DNA from: Frateuria_A yonginensis
GTDB lineage: Bacteria; Pseudomonadota; Gammaproteobacteria; Xanthomonadales; Rhodanobacteraceae
DNA: 64,000 nucleotides
Assembly: GCF_037137055.1 (NCBI RefSeq)
Contig: NZ_JBBBNY010000014.1
Span: forward strand, 1 to 64,000
Direction of reading: 5' to 3'
The first letter of the stretch is position 1. Each line of letters opens with the position of its first letter. Positions 19,423 to 31,836 of this stretch are shown here, one piece after another. The notes beneath the pieces are model-generated. The model was given only the letters and a program-made list of their open reading frames with translations. It did not search any database and was not told where the DNA came from. The position numbers and the translations under genes were made by a program.

Positions 19423-20328
19423 ATGATTTCGACGGCGCTCTCGGCGGTATCGCTGCGCGACCTGGCGCTGGTGCAGGCCGTGCACCGGCACGGCAGCTTC
19501 AACAGCGCGGCGCGCGCCATGCACATCAGCCCGTCGGGGCTGTCGCACCAGGTGCAGAAGGTGGAGCAGGCGCTCGGCGCACCGTTGTTCGAGCGCGGCG
19601 GGCGGCGGGTCGTGCCCACGGCGGGCGGGCAGCGGCTGCTGGAGCGGATCGAGGCGGTGCTGGCCGCCGCCGAACACCTGCAGCAGGCGGCCCGCGCCGG
19701 CAGTGTCGCGTTCGGCGGCGAACTGCGCCTGGGCGTGCCGGCCTCGCTCGGGCCCTACCTGCTGCCGCACCTGATCGAACCGTTCCCGCAGCATTTTCCG
19801 GCGGCACGGCTGAGCCTGTCCGAAGGCAAGCCGCGCGGCCTGCTGCGCCGCCTGCACGAGGGTGAGCTGGATGCCGTGCTGGCACCCCCGGCCAACGTGG
19901 CCAGCGGCATCGCGGCGCGGCCGCTGTTCTCCGAGCCGTGGCAGGTCATGTTTCGCGCCGACCACCCGCTGGCCGGGCGGACCAGCGTGTCGCTGGCCGA
20001 GCTCGACCAGGCGGAGGCCACGCTGATGGCCGAGAGCCACCCGGACGGCATCGACGGTCAGGGCGGCCACGTGCAGGACGTCAGCCTCGAGAGCCTGGCG
20101 GCGCTGGTCGGCCTGCGCGGTGGCTACGCGCTGGTGCCGGCGCTGGCGCGCGAGCGGCTGGCCTCGATGCCCGAGCTGACCCTGGCCGGCCTCCGCGATG
20201 CCGCTCCCGGGCGCGAGATCTCGCTCTACTGGCGCGAAGCGTCACCCTGGCACACCGACATCCAGGCCTTTGCCGATCTGCTGCGCCGGGTGGCACGACA
20301 GCGGCCCGGTTTGCGGGTCGCTCCGTAG
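19423..20328 (+). CDS. LysR-family transcriptional regulator
   Basis: 301-residue regulator, divergent from acnA with about 250 bases between. The helix-turn-helix is ALVQAVHRHGSFNSAARAM plus SGLSHQVQKVEQALG (residues about 13-50), resembling the OxyR/HdfR side of the family, but the effector domain lacks the cysteine pair needed for peroxide sensing. The start at 19423 (MISTALSAVSLRDL) fits the family; in-frame starts upstream exist. Control of acnA is a guess from position. Confidence 0.88.
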   Translation: MISTALSAVSLRDLALVQAVHRHGSFNSAARAMHISPSGLSHQVQKVEQALGAPLFERGGRRVVPTAGGQRLLERIEAVLAAAEHLQQAARAGSVAFGGELRLGVPASLGPYLLPHLIEPFPQHFPAARLSLSEGKPRGLLRRLHEGELDAVLAPPANVASGIAARPLFSEPWQVMFRADHPLAGRTSVSLAELDQAEATLMAESHPDGIDGQGGHVQDVSLESLAALVGLRGGYALVPALARERLASMPELTLAGLRDAAPGREISLYWREASPWHTDIQAFADLLRRVARQRPGLRVAP

Positions 20329-20366
20329 CGCACCTCGAGATAGGCAGGGAAAACGCCTCCGCCCGC

Positions 20367-21008
20367 TCAGCCGTTGTCCAGCATCGCCCCGGTCAACAGG
20401 CCGCGCGCCAGCATGCTGCACTGGCGACGGCTGACGATGATCTGCCATTGCCGTCCGCCCACCTGCCGCCACAGCACCGCCGAACGCACGGCGGCGAGCA
20501 GGCTGACGCGCACCTTCTCGACGACCGCCGGCTGCTGCAGGAACTGCGGGTGGCCGCTGACCATCACGCGCGGGCTCAGGATCGACAGGGTAGAGGCGTA
20601 CAGGTCGGCCAGGCGCCGGGTCACCTGTGGCGAATCCTGGCCGAAATGCGCCACCTGTCGCTTGGCCGCGATGATGCCTTCCTGCAGGGTGGTGCCGAGC
20701 TCGCTGCGCCGGGCCAGGCTGCGTTCCAGCCGCATCACGGTCACCGCCATGCGGGTCAGCGCCATGTCGCGGCTGCCGTCATCGAGTTGGCCGATCAGGG
20801 CGCGCAGGCCCAGCCGCACGCCACCCACGCCGCCGTAGACGGCCGCCACCGAGGGCGCGTCGATGCGGAACACGCTCGCCACGCTGGCTTCCATTGCGGT
20901 CTCGTCGCAGCGGCCCTGGTTGGCCAACTGCTGGGCCAGGCTCACCGCCTGGAACAGGCCGGCCAGCGCGAGCACGCGCGGTTCGTTCATGGCGAGGGCG
21001 TCGAACAC
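20367..21008 (-). CDS. hflD: High frequency lysogenization protein HflD
   Basis: 213-residue protein, identical in length to E. coli HflD, an inner-membrane-associated helical protein that binds phage lambda CII. The conserved pattern RVLALAGLFQAVSLAQQLA near the start and the QWQIIVSRRQCSMLARGLL C-terminus support the call. A GTG start at 21008 is preferred: AGGA sits seven bases before it, and the next ATG (20990) has no such site. It follows mnmA after one base, as in other gammaproteobacteria. Confidence 0.9.
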   Translation of the reverse strand: MFDALAMNEPRVLALAGLFQAVSLAQQLANQGRCDETAMEASVASVFRIDAPSVAAVYGGVGGVRLGLRALIGQLDDGSRDMALTRMAVTVMRLERSLARRSELGTTLQEGIIAAKRQVAHFGQDSPQVTRRLADLYASTLSILSPRVMVSGHPQFLQQPAVVEKVRVSLLAAVRSAVLWRQVGGRQWQIIVSRRQCSMLARGLLTGAMLDNG

Positions 21009-21009
21009 G

Positions 21010-22122
21010 TCAGGATCCTGCGATGGTGGCGGGGAGGCCGCCGAACGGGGCGTCGGTGGCGGCGATCACGGCGCCTCCCAGGCAGGCCTCGCCGTCGTAG
21101 AACACGACCGACTGGCCGGGCGTCACCGCCCGCTGCGAGTCGTCGAAGCGCACCTCCACGCGGTCGCCGGCGACGTGCACCTCGCAGGCCTGGTCGGCCT
21201 GCCGATAGCGCGTCTTGGCGGTGCAGCGGAAGCGCGCCGCGGGTGGCTCGCCGGCGACCCAGGCCGGCGTCTCGGCGACCAGCCGGGTCGACTGCAGCCA
21301 GCGGTTCTCGCCGCCCTGCGCCACGTAGAGCACGTTGGCGGCCACGTCCTTGCCGACCACGTACCAGGGCTCGCTGCCCAGGCCCTGGCGCCCGCCGATG
21401 CCGAGCCCGCCGCGCTGGCCCAGCGTGTAGTACATGGAGCCCTGGTGCTCGCCGACCAAGGCCCCTTCCGGGGTAAGCATCTGGCCGGGGCGGGCCGGGA
21501 TGTAACGGGCCAGGAAACTGCGGAAGTCGCGCTCGCCGATGAAGCAGATCCCGGTTGAGTCCTTTTTGGCATGGGTGGGCAGCCCGGCGGCACGCGCCAG
21601 CTCGCGCACCTGGGCCTTTTCGAGCCCGCCGACCGGGAACAGGGTGGCGGCCAGCTGCTCCTGGCCCAGCGCATGCAGGAAGTAGGTCTGGTCCTTGGCC
21701 GCGTCCGCGGCGCGCAGCAGGCGGTAGCGGCCGTCGCGGCAATCGATGCGGGCGTAATGGCCGGTGGCGATCTTGTCGGCGCCCAGCGCGCGGGCTTCGT
21801 CCAGGAACGTCCTGAACTTGATCTGGCGATTGCACAGCACGTCGGGATTGGGCGTGCGGCCGGCGCGATACTCGGCCAGGAAGTGCTCGAACACGCCGTC
21901 CCAGTACTCGACGGCGAAGTTGCGCGCGTGGAAGGGGATGCCCAGGCGCCCGCACACGGCCACCGCGTCCTTGCGGTCGGCATCCGCGGTGCAGGGACCG
22001 TAGCGTTCGTCCTCTTCCCAGTTCTGCATGAACAGGCCTTCGACCGCGTGGCCGGCCTGGAGCAGCAGCAGTGCCGCGACGGAGGAGTCCACCCCGCCGG
22101 AGACGCCCAGCATCACCTTCAT
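21010..22122 (-). CDS. mnmA: tRNA-specific 2-thiouridylase MnmA
   Basis: 370-residue enzyme that adds sulfur to U34 of tRNAs for Lys, Glu and Gln. The PP-loop GVSGGVDSS is at residues 6-14. The catalytic pair is C97 (PDVLCNRQIKF) and C193 (STGICFIGE), and the GHYAR and SMYYTLGQRGGLGIGG segments are present. The ATG at 22122 overlaps the stop of the Nudix gene (ATGA). The order nudJ-mnmA-hflD is the standard gammaproteobacterial arrangement. Confidence 0.97.
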   Translation of the reverse strand: MKVMLGVSGGVDSSVAALLLLQAGHAVEGLFMQNWEEDERYGPCTADADRKDAVAVCGRLGIPFHARNFAVEYWDGVFEHFLAEYRAGRTPNPDVLCNRQIKFRTFLDEARALGADKIATGHYARIDCRDGRYRLLRAADAAKDQTYFLHALGQEQLAATLFPVGGLEKAQVRELARAAGLPTHAKKDSTGICFIGERDFRSFLARYIPARPGQMLTPEGALVGEHQGSMYYTLGQRGGLGIGGRQGLGSEPWYVVGKDVAANVLYVAQGGENRWLQSTRLVAETPAWVAGEPPAARFRCTAKTRYRQADQACEVHVAGDRVEVRFDDSQRAVTPGQSVVFYDGEACLGGAVIAATDAPFGGLPATIAGS

Positions 22123-22610
22123 GGCCGCGGCCGCTCCGCAAGCAGGCTCGACAGCGCCTCCAGCGGCAGGCGCCGCCCGCCCAGCCAGGCATCGATGCTG
22201 AGCAGTACCATCGGGCTGCGCAGGCGTTCGCCGAGGCCGGCGATTTCGCCACGGGTCAGCCACAGCGCGCGGCGGATGCCGCGGTCGAGCGGTCGCTGCG
22301 CGTCGTGCGACAGCGCGCGCGCCGAGAAGCTGAAGCGCACCACGCCTTCGCCGTGCTCGGTGCTGCGCCACTGGTGCACGCCCAGGAAGTGCTCCGGCTC
22401 GATCGTCCAGCCGGTTTCCTCCAGCGTCTCGCGCACCGCCGCCTGGAGCAGGCTTTCGCCATCGTCCAGGTGGCCGGCCGGCTGGTTGTAGACGAGCCGG
22501 CCGTCGATCTCTTCCTCGACCATCAGGTAGCGCTCGCCCCGCACCACCACGCAGGCGACGGTGACGCGCGGGCGCCAGGGGGCGGCGGGGGCGGTGGCAG
22601 GATCGGACAT
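22119..22610 (-). CDS. nudJ: Nudix hydrolase NudJ-like phosphatase
   Basis: 163-residue Nudix protein. The complete Nudix box GX5EX7REUXEEXGU is at residues 46-68 (GHLDDGESLLQAAVRETLEE then TGW). NudJ in E. coli hydrolyses thiamine pyrimidine and nucleoside pyrophosphates. The start at 22610 is the first conserved methionine; the frame runs further upstream without conserved content. It overlaps mnmA by four bases, so both are probably translated together. Confidence 0.9.
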   Translation of the reverse strand: MSDPATAPAAPWRPRVTVACVVVRGERYLMVEEEIDGRLVYNQPAGHLDDGESLLQAAVRETLEETGWTIEPEHFLGVHQWRSTEHGEGVVRFSFSARALSHDAQRPLDRGIRRALWLTRGEIAGLGERLRSPMVLLSIDAWLGGRRLPLEALSSLLAERPRP

Positions 22611-22740
22611 CGGCAAGGGCTGGGGATGGAAAAGCGGCATTGTGCCATCACCTAAACGAGGCGCAGCTTCCACGATGCCGCGACCAGGGTTGCATCCGGC
22701 GCGGCGTATACTGCGTACCAGCAACAAGCACTCACCGAAC

Positions 22741-23067
22741 ATGGCCCACGAACCCGAACACGACCCCGGCAGCGGACACGGCCTGGCCGTCGAAACCAGC
22801 CGCCCAGAACTGGCGCGGCCGCCGCTCTTTCAAGTTGTGCTGCTAAATGACGATTTCACTCCCATGGACTTCGTGGTGGAGGTACTTCGTGGCTTCTTCG
22901 GCATGGACCAGGAGCGTGCGGTGCAGGTGATGCTGCACGTGCATACCCGCGGCAAGGGTGTGTGCGGCGTGTTCACCCGCGAGGTGGCCGAGACCAAGGT
23001 CACCCAGGTCAACGAGTATTCACGGACTCATCAGCACCCTCTGTTGTGCACTATGGAAAAGCTGTGA
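22741..23067 (+). CDS. clpS: ATP-dependent Clp protease adaptor ClpS
   Basis: 108-residue adaptor that delivers N-degron substrates to ClpAP. The core is clear: PPLFQVVLLNDDFTPMDFVVEVLRGFF split at the DD acidic pair, then VMLHVHTRGKGVCGVFTREVAETKV. The Asn-Asp-Asp and the His of the N-end pocket are kept. The N-terminus is polar. It lies 62 bases before clpA. A TATACT -10-like hexamer at 22707-22712 sits upstream without a good -35. Confidence 0.95.
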   Translation: MAHEPEHDPGSGHGLAVETSRPELARPPLFQVVLLNDDFTPMDFVVEVLRGFFGMDQERAVQVMLHVHTRGKGVCGVFTREVAETKVTQVNEYSRTHQHPLLCTMEKL

Positions 23068-23129
23068 GCGGCCCCACCTTGTAGCCATCGCGGCATAGCC
23101 GCCCTGCATACCCAGCGGAGAAGGTCCGG

Positions 23130-25400
<2,271 letters not shown>

Positions 25401-25443
25401 CGAAGGCCGCCCTGCCGGGAGCGCAGGGCGGTTCCCGGGCACG

Positions 25444-25473
25444 AAAAAGGCCGCGCGTTGCGCGGCCTTCTTT
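25444..25473. terminator. Bidirectional terminator between clpA and infA
   Basis: A perfect 10-bp stem AAGGCCGCGC/GCGCGGCCTT (25447-25456 and 25460-25469) with a GTT loop is flanked by AAAAA on the left and CTTT on the right. It can end clpA rightward and infA leftward. Confidence 0.85.
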
Positions 25474-25487
25474 CGTGTATCCGGGTG

Positions 25488-25706
25488 TTACTTCATGCGG
25501 TAGGTGATCCGCCCCTTGGTCAGGTCGTAGGGCGTCATTTCCACCTTGACCTTGTCTCCGGTGAGGATGCGGATGTAATGCTTGCGCATGCGGCCGGAAA
25601 TGTGGGCGGTGATCACGTGCCCGTTCTCCAGCTGCACGCGGAACATGGTGTTGGGCAGGGTCTCCTGGACCGTGCCTTCCATTTCGATGACGTCGTCTTT
25701 GGCCAT
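25488..25706 (-). CDS. infA: Translation initiation factor IF-1
   Basis: 72-residue OB-fold protein, exactly the usual length, starting MAKDDVIEMEGTVQETLPN and ending RITYRMK. IF-1 binds the ribosomal A site during initiation. The longer frame upstream of 25706 has no conserved content. It converges with clpA, as is common in gammaproteobacteria, and a shared terminator lies between them. Confidence 0.97.
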   Translation of the reverse strand: MAKDDVIEMEGTVQETLPNTMFRVQLENGHVITAHISGRMRKHYIRILTGDKVKVEMTPYDLTKGRITYRMK

Positions 25707-25788
25707 GCGTTCCGGTGTGTAGGGCCCGGCCGTGGCGGCCGCGTAAGCGACCAAGTATGCCACGTCCTCGCGCCCGATCAAAGAATGC

Positions 25789-26073
25789 TCAGGCGGCCCC
25801 GCCGAAATACTCGTCCAGCTTGCGCCGGATTTCCTGCTCCACCATGCCCTTGAGCGGCGCCAGCATCAGGCCGAGCTCGGCGGTGACGTGGACCGCCTCG
25901 GGCGCCACCGCGATGGCGCCGTTCACGCCGGGGCGGGAGAAGCGCAGCGTATTGCCCTGCCACTGGCTCTGCATGTCGAACTTCTCGCGCATGCGGGCGG
26001 CAACCTTGTCGACGACGGCGCGGGCCTGGTCCTGCGGCAGGGTATGCGGACGGCGGATGTCGATCTTGGGCAT
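25789..26073 (-). CDS. Polyhydroxyalkanoic acid system family protein
   Basis: 94-residue protein matching the small PHA granule region family: MPKIDIRRPHTLPQDQARAV, VAARMREKFDM, LRFSRPGVNGAIAV and LGLMLAPLKGMVEQEIRRKLDEYF. The family is found near polyhydroxyalkanoate genes in some bacteria, but none are in view here and its role is unclear. The start at 26073 is supported by the conserved first residues. Upstream of infA on the same strand; 82 bases separate them. Confidence 0.8.
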   Translation of the reverse strand: MPKIDIRRPHTLPQDQARAVVDKVAARMREKFDMQSQWQGNTLRFSRPGVNGAIAVAPEAVHVTAELGLMLAPLKGMVEQEIRRKLDEYFGGAA

Positions 26074-26171
26074 GGCGGCACTCCGTGGCGGGACCCTCCA
26101 TCTTACGCGGCTACCGCCTAGGCGGGTGCCCGCATCTGCTAGAGTCCCGACGTTCCACGACCGGTCCACAG

Positions 26172-26942
26172 ATGCGCATCGAGTTCCCCAATTCGGCTCG
26201 CGAGGCATTTGCCTGGGCGCACCCCACGCTGCGCATCGGCAGCGCGGCGGACAACGACCTGGTGGTGTCCGCCCAGCAGGGCGCGGCGCGTCACCTGCGC
26301 ATCGTGCAGGACCGGCGCGGCTGGGTGCTGGATGTGCTGCCGGGGGCTGGACGCGTCTACGTCAACGCGCGCCCCGTGCGCGAACGCGCATTGCTGCGTG
26401 CCGGCGACATCCTCAGCCTGGGTGATTGCCGCATGCTGCTGTGCGCGGACGAGCCGCCCGCTGCGCGCGCGCCGCTGACGCGCTCCGACGGCAGCGACTG
26501 CACCACGGCGCTGCGCGCGGTGGCCGGGCCGCTGTCGGGGCGCGTGTTCCCGCTGCGCGAGCGGCTGACTTTCGGTGGCCCGCGTGGCGACCAGCCGCTG
26601 GAGCTGCCGCAGGCGGGCTCGGCCACGCTGACCCTCTTCTGGCGGGACGGCGAGCTGCGCGTGGCGGCCGGGCCGACCCCGGCACGCTACCCGCTGCGCC
26701 TCAACGGCTGGGCAGTGGAAGAGGCGGCGTTGCGCCCGGGCGACCAGCTGGGCATCGCCATGCACCGCTTCGTCGTCGACGCGCCGGGCCTGTCGCCGTC
26801 TCCTTCGGGCACGCCGCCCGCATCCGCTCCGGAGCGGCTCCCGGAGGACGAAGCCGGCCCGCGCGGCGAGGTGTGGTGGCTGATCGCCACCGCCGCCGTG
26901 CTCGCGCTCTGCATCGCGCTGATCCTGCTCGTGCGTTTCTGA
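26172..26942 (+). CDS. FHA-domain protein with C-terminal membrane anchor
   Basis: 256-residue protein. Residues about 17-92 look like a forkhead-associated domain: LRIGSAADNDLVV, then ARHLRIVQ and a VYVNARPV turn, the pattern of phosphothreonine-binding FHA folds. A second, degenerate half (residues about 115-220; LRLNGWAVEEAALRPGDQLGI) may be a repeated FHA-like module. A Pro/Ser-rich linker leads to one transmembrane helix at about 233-254, near the end, so the FHA parts face the cytoplasm. No kinase is nearby. Confidence 0.75.
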   Translation: MRIEFPNSAREAFAWAHPTLRIGSAADNDLVVSAQQGAARHLRIVQDRRGWVLDVLPGAGRVYVNARPVRERALLRAGDILSLGDCRMLLCADEPPAARAPLTRSDGSDCTTALRAVAGPLSGRVFPLRERLTFGGPRGDQPLELPQAGSATLTLFWRDGELRVAAGPTPARYPLRLNGWAVEEAALRPGDQLGIAMHRFVVDAPGLSPSPSGTPPASAPERLPEDEAGPRGEVWWLIATAAVLALCIALILLVRF

Positions 26943-27012
26943 GCGGGCATTGGCTCGCCGTGGCGGCGGGCCTGCTTGCGGGGCGCTGGTCTCCGGGGGG
27001 CGACACAAGGAG

Positions 27013-27036
27013 CATCGCGAGCACGCTCGCCCCTAC
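27013..27036. repeat. REP-like element
   Basis: One inverted-orientation unit, CATCGCGAGCACGCTCGCCC followed by CTAC, downstream of the FHA gene. It is nearly identical to the units at 3610, 55373 and 58622. A more distant partner may lie at 26960-26990. Confidence 0.75.
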
Positions 27037-27130
27037 GGCGGGGCGCGGCTGTGGGCATTGCGGGCGGCGGCCCGCCCGATCGCCCTGCCGGTTCGCGATT
27101 CCGGGCGCCGCACGCCGTCGACACTCCCGC

Positions 27131-27154
27131 GTAGGAGCGACTAACTCGCGATGC
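27131..27154. repeat. REP-like element, forward unit
   Basis: GTAGGAGCGACTAACTCGCG followed by ATGC, with the palindrome core altered to CGACTAACTCG. It may pair with the unit at 27013 as a spaced BIME and lies just after the DNA ligase stop codon. Confidence 0.65.
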
Positions 27155-27166
27155 CTCTCGCCCGGC

Positions 27167-28762
27167 TCATCCCCCGGCCAGGCGCCGCAGGTCGTCCAGC
27201 CGGTCGGCATCGCGGATGGCCAGGTCGCGACGCCAGCGCAGGATGCGCGGAAAGCGCACGGCCACGCCGGACTTGTGCCGGCCGGAGCGCTGGATCGCCT
27301 CGTAGGCCAGCTCGAACACGTGCACCGGCTCGACCGAGCGCACCGGGCCGAAGCGCTCGAGCGTGTGCGTGCGGATCCATGCATCGAGCTCGCCGATCTC
27401 GGCATCGTCCAGCCCCGAGTACGCCTTGGCCACCGGCACCAGGTGGCCGCGGTCCCACACACCGAAGGTGTAGTCGGTGAACAGGCCGGCGCGTCGGCCG
27501 TGGCCGGACTGGGCATAGATCAGCACCGCATCCAGGGTGTAGGGGTCGACCTTCCATTTCCACCAGTCGCCACGCTTGCGCCCGACCCGGTAGGGCGAAT
27601 CCAGGCGCTTGAGCATCAGGCCTTCAGTGCGGCGCTCGCGCGAACTCCCGCGCAACTGTGCGAGGCCGGCCCAGTCCGCGGCGTCGGCGGAGGGTGAGAG
27701 CAGGAGCTCGCGAGGTGCGTCCGCCAGCAGGGCGGCGAGGCGCGCGCGTCGCTCGTGCAGGGGCCGTTCGCGCAGGTCCGTGCCCTCGAACTCCAGCAGG
27801 TCGTAGGCCATGAAGCGCACCGGGGTCTCGGCCAGCAGCTTCGGACCCGGCTTGAGCTTGCCGATGCGCTTTTGGAGCGCGGTAAACGGCCGCGGCGCCC
27901 CGGCCGCGTCGTCCCAGGCGAGAATCTCGCCGTCGAGCACGCAGCCGGCGGGCAACCCACAGGCGGCCCGTTCGATTTCCGGAAACCGCCCGTCGAGCCG
28001 CTCCTCGCCGCGCGACCACAGCCGCGCTTCCGCGCCCCGGCGCATCAGTTGGGCGCGGATGCCGTCCCATTTCCACTCGGCCAGCCACTCGCTGCGCTCG
28101 CCCAGGCTCTCCACCGGCACCTCCAGCGGCGATGCCAGGAAGAACGGGTAGGGACGATGCTCGCGGTGGGCGTCGTCCTCGGCCGGCCGGGTCAGCGCGG
28201 CGAGCGAGGGGGCGCTGGGCGTCCAGTCGCCGCTGAGCCGGTGGGCGATCAGGTCGGTGGGCAACTGCGACCACAGCGCCAGCGCCTGCACCACCAGTCG
28301 CTGCGATACCCCTACGCGCAGCGCGCCGGTGATCAGCTTGTTGAGCAGGAACACCTCGTCGCCGGGCAGCGTGCGCCACCACGCCTGCAGCTGCTCCACG
28401 CGCCCGGCCGGGTCGAGCCGGGCGAGCGTCGGCAGGCGCTCCTGCATCCAGGCGTGCAGCGGCACGTCGTCGCCCGGCTCCGTGGCAGGTGGCAGCAGCA
28501 GCGCGATCGCTTCGGCCAGATCGCCGACGTGCGCGTAGCTCTCGTCGATCAGCCAGTCGCGCAGGCCGGTCGCCTGCTGCGTGGCCTGGCGCAGTTCGGT
28601 CACGCTCGCCAGCCGGCGCAGCTTGCCGCCGCCCAGCACGTAGACGGCCCATGCCGCGTCGGCCGGCGGCGCGTCGTGCAGGTAGGCGGCGATGGCGTCG
28701 CGCTTGGCCGAGGTCGCACTGGTACGGTCGAGCGCGGCGTAGAGCGCGGCGAAGCGGCGCAT
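27167..28762 (-). CDS. ATP-dependent DNA ligase (ligase-associated repair cluster)
   Basis: 531-residue ATP-dependent ligase. An N-terminal DNA-binding domain (to about residue 200) is followed by the adenylation domain with motif I EWKWDGIRAQL (Lys as the AMP acceptor), LDGEILAW, RTEGLMLKRLDSPY and WWKWK (motif V), then an OB fold. Such ligases pair with an exonuclease and usually with a Lhr-type helicase in a DNA damage response cluster. Here the exonuclease overlaps its start (TGATG), so the two are translationally coupled. Helicase and phosphoesterase partners are not in view. Confidence 0.9.
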   Translation of the reverse strand: MRRFAALYAALDRTSATSAKRDAIAAYLHDAPPADAAWAVYVLGGGKLRRLASVTELRQATQQATGLRDWLIDESYAHVGDLAEAIALLLPPATEPGDDVPLHAWMQERLPTLARLDPAGRVEQLQAWWRTLPGDEVFLLNKLITGALRVGVSQRLVVQALALWSQLPTDLIAHRLSGDWTPSAPSLAALTRPAEDDAHREHRPYPFFLASPLEVPVESLGERSEWLAEWKWDGIRAQLMRRGAEARLWSRGEERLDGRFPEIERAACGLPAGCVLDGEILAWDDAAGAPRPFTALQKRIGKLKPGPKLLAETPVRFMAYDLLEFEGTDLRERPLHERRARLAALLADAPRELLLSPSADAADWAGLAQLRGSSRERRTEGLMLKRLDSPYRVGRKRGDWWKWKVDPYTLDAVLIYAQSGHGRRAGLFTDYTFGVWDRGHLVPVAKAYSGLDDAEIGELDAWIRTHTLERFGPVRSVEPVHVFELAYEAIQRSGRHKSGVAVRFPRILRWRRDLAIRDADRLDDLRRLAGG

Positions 28763-29751
28763 CAGCCGGCCTCCAGCACGGCCAGTGGCTGGGCGTCGTA
28801 GCCCTGCTCGCGCAGGTAGCGCACCAGGACATCGCCGTCGCCGTGGGTGACGTAGACGCGCTTGGCGCCGCTCTGCGCGACCGTGCGCAACAGGCCGCCC
28901 CAGTCCGCGTGATCGGAGACCACGAAGCCGCGGTCGAACCCGCGCCGGCGACGGTTGCCGCGGATCCGCATCCAGCCGGACGCGAACGCGGTCGAGGCAT
29001 TGGGAAAACGCCGCATCCAGGGCGAGCCGGCGGCGTACGGCGGCGCAAGGACCAGCTCCCCGGCGAGCGCCGCGCCGCGCGCGTCTTCCGCCAGCGGCCG
29101 CGTGGGCGGCATCGCCACGCCCGCTTCCCGGTAAAGCTCGACCAGGCGCAGCATCGCGCCGTGCAGGTACACCAGCCGATCGACGCGCGAAGCCATCTCG
29201 GCGAGCAGGCGCTGCGCCTTGCCCAGCGCATAGCAGAACAGCACGGCCGGAACCCGGCGCCGCGCGCAGTCGTCCCACCAGGCGAGCAGTTCGTCGAGCA
29301 CCTGCGCCATCGGCGGCCAGCGGTACACCGGCCACGCGAAGGTCGATTCGGTAACGAACACGTCGCACGGCACCGGCTCGAACGGAGCGCAGGTGGGGTC
29401 CGGTTCGCGCTTGTAGTCACCCGAGACGACCGCCACCCGACCTTCGTGTTCCATCCGCACCTGGGCCGAACCCAGCATGTGGCCGGAGGGATGCAGCGAC
29501 ACCCTCACCTCGCCCAACAAGAACGGTTGGCCGTAGTCGTAGGCCTCGATCGCCGCCGGGTCGCCCAGCCGCTCGCGCATCAAGGCCAGGCCGGCGCGCG
29601 CCACGTGGTAGCGCGCGTTGCCCTGTCGCGCATGGTCGCCATGCGCATGCGTGACCACGGCCTGCGCCACCGGCTCGGCCGGATCGATGTAGAAGCCGCC
29701 GGCGGGGCAGTACAGGCCTTCCGGGCGGGGCTGGAGCAGCGGATCGCGCAC
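28762..29751 (-). CDS. Ligase-associated DNA exonuclease (metallo-beta-lactamase fold)
   Basis: 329-residue MBL-fold nuclease of the family encoded next to ATP-dependent DNA ligases. The metal motif is VVTHAHGDHARQGN near residue 32, with further histidines in LHPSGHMLGSAQV and the acidic VVSGDYKREPDP, and FVVSDHADWGGLL near residue 260. This is the CPSF/SNM1-like layout. It is upstream of the ligase and overlaps it by one base. The presumed role is end processing in repair. Confidence 0.9.
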   Translation of the reverse strand: MRDPLLQPRPEGLYCPAGGFYIDPAEPVAQAVVTHAHGDHARQGNARYHVARAGLALMRERLGDPAAIEAYDYGQPFLLGEVRVSLHPSGHMLGSAQVRMEHEGRVAVVSGDYKREPDPTCAPFEPVPCDVFVTESTFAWPVYRWPPMAQVLDELLAWWDDCARRRVPAVLFCYALGKAQRLLAEMASRVDRLVYLHGAMLRLVELYREAGVAMPPTRPLAEDARGAALAGELVLAPPYAAGSPWMRRFPNASTAFASGWMRIRGNRRRRGFDRGFVVSDHADWGGLLRTVAQSGAKRVYVTHGDGDVLVRYLREQGYDAQPLAVLEAG

Positions 29752-29966
29752 GCGACGACGCTAAGGTCGCGCACGTCAAGTTGGCGGCAATGGCGCCCGC
29801 ACGGGCAACGCGCTGCGCCATCCCGGCCCTCCCCGGAGGGGCGCAAAACCCGCATCGGCCCTTCTTTGCAGCGCCGGAGAACGGTAGGGCTGATGAGGAA
29901 GCCGTTTGCCTGCCTCGGCGATGCTTCGGCCCTCGCGGACCTACGTTCGGGCGAACGGGTTGGCGG

Positions 29967-31739
<1,773 letters not shown>

Positions 31740-31786
31740 GGGCCTGACCGGAGAGGAGTCGCAGGTCCAGATGGGGGCGCCCGGCC

Positions 31787-31817
31787 GAAAAGAAAACGGG
31801 GCGCCCAGGCGCCCCGT
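31787..31817 (-). terminator. Rho-independent terminator after the OPT transporter
   Basis: A 10-bp perfect stem ACGGGGCGCC/GGCGCCCCGT (31796-31805 and 31808-31817) with a two-base loop is followed on the minus strand by TTTTCTTTT. It closes the OPT transporter transcript before the ABC exporter gene. Confidence 0.85.
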
Positions 31818-31836
31818 GATTTCCTGGCGAGCGCGC

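Noticed and set aside
19423..20328. The LysR gene next to acnA as OxyR.
   Set aside because: The effector domain lacks the two conserved cysteines required for peroxide sensing.
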